Shown here: positions 59,560 through 64,000 of the stretch, piece by piece
Layout of the letters: every line of letters starts with the position of its first letter
Numbering within the stretch: position 1 is the stretch's first letter
DNA from: Epiperipatus broadwayi
Lineage: Eukaryota > Onychophora > Udeonychophora > Euonychophora > Peripatidae
Length of the DNA stretch: 64,000 bases
Direction: 5' to 3'
Assembly (NCBI GenBank): GCA_028023455.1
Contig: JAQFVV010006245.1
Location: 5,017,276-5,081,275 of the forward strand
Made by a program: the position numbers and the translations under genes
Notes under the pieces: generated by a model
Database searches by the model: none
Told to the model about the DNA's origin: nothing
The model's input: only the letters and a program-made list of their open reading frames with translations

Positions 59560-60700
59560 AGATGATCTGGAAGTGTGGAGACCGGTCATACCTCAACAAA
59601 TGACAGATGCAGTGGTGGCTCATGTCCACTGAGTATATGGGCACTATGGGGTATGGAAGACCGAACATTGGCTCAAGAAATCATTTTATTGGCCAGGTAT
59701 GCATGGTTAGATAGTTGCTGTCATTGGTCAATGTGAAATTTGTCAGAAAGCCAAACCATCAAATAGAAGTTACACAGCCCCAGTGATGTCCATAAACACA
59801 ATAGGTGATAGCAGTGGATTATTGGCTCATTACCAGCATACAATAAGAGGAATTTGCTGGTGGTATACGATTTGTTTTCCAAATTCATGGCTGCTTTATC
59901 CAATAGCTCAAATGATATGTGCATTCGAACAGAACGATATGTGTATTCGAACAGGAACATTTGCTATTGACAGGAAACCCCCAGAATATCCTCTCAGATC
60001 ACAGAATGCCATTTATATCTGGAGAATGGAGAAGATGGATCCAGGGATTAGGGATCTACAAATATTGACATCCATTCAGAATCCTCAATTAAATCCATGT
60101 GAATGAGTAATACACAAGTTGGGGAGATTGTTTAGACCTACATCCCAGTCAACTACAGGGGTTGGATCTGAAAAGTTAGACATACTCAATTACATTAATT
60201 GGTCAGTCAATGAATCAACAATGAATCAATGGGGTTTTCTCCTCTACGGTTACACTTCGGCAGACATGCTCCACCTTAAGCCAGGATATCCTATCGGGAA
60301 GGCTACAAAAGCCAATAGATAGCGAAAGTGATCAAAAGCAGGTGTATCACAATCTCATAAAAAGAAGCCAAGAGCAGAAGAGGAGGTCAATGGGAACCTA
60401 CAATAGGTTTAAGGTAGATGACAGAGTTTTGATAAAGATGCCGCATGTGTGTAAACCAGGGAAGTTTATTTTATATAGTCTATTCACAATTGTGATGTGT
60501 CAGGGAGATAATGCATTTTGGATACACACCGGGCAGAAGATAAAGGTATCCTATAATGCTTGGCCACGCAAACCCTTGACATCATTCCATGACAGTAAAA
60601 AGTTATTATTTTACAGCTTAGAGGTGAGTCATTCAAAAACCAATGGTATTTCCATTCAAACACAGACTGTATTTGAAGGCTTTCGAACAGGGGGAGATTA
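59560..60700 (+). pseudogene. Gypsy integrase relic
   Basis: A zinc-binding HHCC pattern can be read from about 59615-59750 (AHVH...GHYGVWKTEHWLKK, FYWPGMHG, CEICQKAKP), interrupted by stops. A catalytic-core word DLFSKFMAALS follows near 59865-59900, and later SDHRMPFISGEW (about 59995). The C-terminal segment 60342-60767 includes RFKVDDRVLIKMPHVCKPGK, as in the integrase tail (G-D-x-V). The frame shifts several times. Confidence 0.8.
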
Positions 60701-62508
60701 TAACAGGGTGTATTTAAATCCTTTCAAAAATAAATTTGTATATATGTGTAGATATATAAATAGATAATATTAGACTATATTCGATTTTCTTTTTTGTATA
60801 TTTTAAATAGGTAGATAAAGGGATAGAATAAATAGGAGGGATGGGGGAGGAATGTTTGTGCTCTTTTATTTTGCTGAAACACATGTATGTATATTGCTGT
60901 ATGGATGAATAAATGGACACAAAAAAAAAATATATAAATTTTTCTTTCCAAAATGGAAATGGGCATTTTATAAAAAGGAGATATTGACTAAAAAAAATAT
61001 ATTGAAACTGCATAGATCTTTATCTAAAGAAGCTAAGATAAAAACAGACAAAGAGCGAAAGTTAAAAATAAATTGCAGATGTTCAATGGAATTTCCTTGA
61101 CCTCAACAAAGAAAAAATGTGTTAAATGCTTTTGCTTTTGTTTTAAAGAGAATTGGGATCTAAAATAACATGTGTTTAAAAGAAGGAAAAATAAAATGGA
61201 AACTCTTGGAAGGAGAACTTTCTAGAAGAAAAGGAGAATATAAAAAAAAATTGAAATTAATTAATTAATTCTGTCTACAACTTTCGTAGATGTCATTTTG
61301 AAGAGAGAAATCATTATTATATACATCCATGATTGAGTTATTTAATTTCTATATCGGAGATTTGAAAATTTATTGGAATCAGCAAGTATAATCATCAGCC
61401 ATGAACATGCTGTGGTAAGAATTTAAGCATGCTTGGCTTTCCAATCCATCCCACAAAGATGCTATGGTATAAAATAGATGTCTACCCTGGAAGGAATACA
61501 CTCTTAAACCTTTGAATTGAATAATTCGTTTCAAAAGAACATTAATACCAGGTAAGGAATCAATCAAACTAAACCCATTGGAAATCATCAATCTATATGG
61601 CCATAGCATCAAGCAAGCTAGTGTAATTACTCTTATGTATTCGTCATTGTCCACGGGGAAATTCCAGGTAATATGAACATTTTATAACCTATATTTCTTT
61701 TTCAAATATTAGTGTGTCTTTTATGATAATGCATAGAAATCCTCCATTATTCACAATCTAAATAATTCTCTTTGGCATTCCAAAATACTATTTTACATTT
61801 GAATGGACTAGATGTTGCATTATATTATCTCTTGTTATCTGATTTTGTTTTTAACTATGCAGTATGTGTGCATGCATGTATTCCTTTAAAATATTTGAGC
61901 ACAAAATTATATTATAATCTTTGATTTCTATATTATAATGAATATTAAATGTCTTTTAAGTGAAAACATATATGTTTGTTTGCTTCTTTATATCAGGTTT
62001 TATGAGAAGATAGATAAATTTGAGTTAGTGTAGGAGTTAAGTATTTCGATTAAGCGTATATTTGTATATTTCTGTACCTCATATGTTTTCCAAGATTGAT
62101 AACCATCCACCCTGAGCGAGCTAGCTAGTGGTAGGGTTCTCTAATTAATTCTTATCAATACTCAATCCCTTCCAGTATAATTCTTATATATAAATAAGAT
62201 TGGCACTTGGAGTCAGAAAGTGATGTCCATAAATATGCTAGGTGAGAAATAGGAGTAAATTTTTCGAATAGCTTTAAATAAATATTGAATTAGTATAATA
62301 TGTAAATAAATTGCATCATATTATTAATGAAATTAGTTGTACTAATTCAAATATGGTGACTGGCTCAAGTTTCACTGAAACCTGATTGTATGCCTTATAG
62401 AAATACCATAACCATACGGAATTATTTTTAAAAACTATTGTGTTATAATTACATGTATGTGCGTAGAGTTATATATATGTGATATGGAATAATGTCCATT
62501 TCATTAAC
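60699..62508 (+). repeat. 3' LTR of gypsy element, interrupted by a ~650-bp insertion
   Basis: Begins TATAACAGGG next to a purine tract and follows the 5' LTR to about 61460 (CAATCCATCCCACAAAGATG). Homology resumes at about 62110 (CTGAGCGAGCTAGCTAGTG) and runs to GTCCATTTCATTAAC (62508). The 61462-62110 stretch has no counterpart in the 5' LTR. Terminal bases have drifted from TGT...ACA. Confidence 0.88.
61462..62110 (-). other. Insertion within the 3' LTR, with an open minus-strand frame
   Basis: This stretch is absent from the 5' LTR. A minus-strand frame of about 105 codons (61693-61379) crosses from the insertion into LTR sequence. Its insertion-derived part reads NVHITWNFPVDNDEYIRV, then TLACLMLWPYRL, GFSLIDSLPGINVLLKR and FKGLRVYSFQGRHLFYTI, with composition more like a real protein than most frames here. 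I do not recognise a family. It could be an exon or transposon fragment; no inverted termini or target duplication were clear. Confidence 0.4.
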
Positions 62509-63290
62509 GAGATTGGTTTAATATGATGGTTGATTATAGTACATTTAAAATTACAGTTTGAACTGTACTAGTAAATATCTTAATCAATTACATAAATTTT
62601 TTAATTTGCTAAATAATCATTCAATCATGCAGGATTCACAGAAATTGTTGATAGTAATATTGCTATAATTTTGAAATATTGCATTCTATGAATAATTATT
62701 TTATTAAATTCATGTCAAATCTTTTTTTAAAAAAATATCAGAGCTATTCCTTTGTCAATGTACCAAATTAAGCAAGGCTGTCATATCTTTTAATGTTGAT
62801 TATAATTTCAAATCATTTTTTCAAACATACTTATTGCTGTGCTCAATAATTCATTGCCCCTCCTTATACTGGCTTGCTATTTTCTTATCTCACACAGTCA
62901 GTTTTACATGTTCAGTGACATTGTAATAGCAGCACAAGAATTATATTTATGACATTATAGTGATAGTGTGAATTTGAATATTAACATTTCATTTAAAATA
63001 ATCTCAAAGAGAAAAAATAATAATAGTAGCAATTCTTCCAAGCTAAAAAGCTATGAAATGTTTCCTTCATTTGATGAAATAAAAATAATTTGGAAGAAAA
63101 TCATATGTGAAACTTGTCTGAACTTTCAGTAAGAGTTAATTATCGATTCATAAAATAGTAAGAAAAAAATAAAAATCATCAAAATAATTTACCTCATTCA
63201 CAGATTATATAAATATTTAATGATGATTGGAAATGCATTAAATCTGTGGGTAGAGGATATGACCATAAAAAAATGTTCGGTGCTTAAATA
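62509..63290. other. AT-rich sequence, no gene seen
   Basis: Spacer between the gypsy element and a mariner relic. Nothing recognised. Confidence 0.6.
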
Positions 63291-63870
63291 CAAGGGTGAC
63301 CCAAAAATAACAGAAATCATTCTCTGGTTTGTGAGCCTGTTATAGAATATGCTTGCAGGAATCCTTCCACATCAATCTGCCAAATGACATTGGCATGTGA
63401 AATCATGGTACTACATAGCACATTTTTTGTAAAGTACATTTAATGTATTTGTCGATTTTTATGACAGAAAAATTTGAACAATGTGAAATTGTTTTCATTT
63501 ATAGAAAACAGCAGGGAAAACAGTTGTAATGGTTGAAAGAGATTGCAAGCAAGCTGATCTCATAAAAACACAAGTTTATAAATGGTTTAATTGAAATGTT
63601 AAATTCACCACATCCCTAAAAAGCATTGCAAGTGAAGTCCAAAGTCAAAATGCTGATTTTTTTTTTTTATTCGAACAGCATTTTTCTTTCAGATTTATAA
63701 TGGTCAGGCATTTAATCTGCAAGTTCTAAAACATTTACATGATGTGTTAAACATAAACATCCTGTTTTGTGGCAAAGAAAATAGTGCAAGCTTCACCCCA
63801 TTAAAGCGATCATCTCTCAAAATTGTGAGTGTGAAACACTTTTTAATTAAATCATCAGTAATGCTAACAT
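63291..63870 (+). mobile_element. Degenerate mariner-family transposon (internally deleted)
   Basis: After a TA dinucleotide (63289-63290) the sequence CAAGGGTGACCCAAAAATAACAG resembles the outer end of mariner inverted repeats. Downstream come broken relics of the transposase: MTEKFEQ near 63461, KTQVYKWFN near 63568 (end of the helix-turn-helix region), then, after a large deletion, NGQAFNLQVLKHLHDVLN (about 63700-63755), which resembles the ...FYLEVLKRLR... segment before the second catalytic aspartate. IVSVKHFLIKSSV (about 63823-63860) resembles ALSVKQFLAKNSI. The second terminal repeat was not found before the window ends. Confidence 0.65.
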
Positions 63871-64000
63871 TATAAAGCAAATGTATACATAGATGAATCT
63901 CAAATGTAAATTCATATAATTATATATAAATGGAAGATAAAGAACAAAAAAAAAAACTAAATCAAGAATATTTAGAATCATTAATATATTAATAAAATGC

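Larger units (their letters stand above)
55497..62508 (+). mobile_element. Decayed Ty3/gypsy LTR retrotransposon
   Basis: Two long direct repeats flank a region with relics, in order, of gag, aspartic protease, reverse transcriptase, RNase H and integrase, the pol order of Ty3/gypsy elements. The internal region is about 4 kb and has many stops and frameshifts. A purine-rich AGGGGGAGA (60690-60697) precedes the 3' LTR. No convincing primer binding site or target duplication was found. The element is not able to move itself. Confidence 0.9.

Noticed and set aside
60714-61013. Minus-strand open frames in the start of the 3' LTR.
   Set aside because: Low-complexity F/I/Y/K translation of LTR sequence; no equivalent conserved frame in the 5' LTR.
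55497-62508. Endogenous virus with an envelope gene.
   Set aside because: Nothing resembling an envelope protein lies between integrase and the 3' LTR; the pol order and short internal region fit an ordinary gypsy retrotransposon.
1-64000. CRISPR arrays, operons, bacterial promoters or origins.
   Set aside because: The window is eukaryotic (introns, retroelements). The repeats seen have no constant short repeat with unique spacers.

Overview
The window looks like AT-rich metazoan nuclear DNA. Three things show this: GT-AG introns of 7 to 17 kb in a conserved animal gene, Penelope-like, RTE, R2/NeSL-like, Ty3/gypsy, hAT and mariner relics, and frequent (TA)n and A/T runs. The mix suggests a lophotrochozoan, perhaps a cephalopod mollusc. 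The species is an inference, not something the sequence proves.

Host gene. One protein-coding gene is clear. It lies on the minus strand and matches the N-terminal and ankyrin half of CLIP3/CLIP4 (CAP-Gly linker proteins). The first coding exon is 37618-37344, the second 25229-24974, the third 7885-7742, and a probable fourth begins at 320 and may run to about 130. Phases agree at every junction. The CAP-Gly domains must lie beyond base 1. About 37 kb of the window is therefore CLIP intron.

Mobile DNA inside the CLIP introns. RTE LINE relic (8.4-9.2 kb, minus); Penelope GIY-YIG fragment (13.4-14.0 kb); head-to-head pair of Penelope 3' ends (17.3-17.6 kb); a 2-kb cluster of inverted and tandem repeats carrying hammerhead ribozyme folds (21.6-23.6 kb); tRNA-like sequence (24.7 kb); a nearly intact Penelope-like element preceded by two partial copies, one inverted and one direct (29.5-33.7 kb); a second decayed Penelope pair (34.2-34.95 kb); a 36-bp hairpin next to the first coding exon (37.2 kb).

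Upstream of the first CLIP coding exon. A separate hammerhead-like motif (38.15 kb), a GC-richer island with an LTR-like segment (43.06-44.04 kb), a tandem ~330-bp repeat (44.25-45.1 kb), a hAT relic with near-matching 8-bp target duplications (45.26-46.34 kb), an R2/NeSL-like LINE relic (46.9-48.0 kb), several foldback elements, and a decayed Ty3/gypsy element with 1.15-kb LTRs (55.5-62.5 kb). A degenerate mariner (63.29 kb on) closes the window. Near the left end, 1166-1788 resembles an LTR preceded by a polypurine tract.

Most notable. The 21.6-23.6 kb cluster contains six copies of a hammerhead-type motif. Three keep the CUGANGA...GAAA core with a paired stem I. In both head-to-tail dimers the predicted cleavage sites are exactly 382 nt apart, as expected for a retrozyme-like, circular-RNA-producing repeat. 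Two intact copies lie in the sense direction of the CLIP intron.
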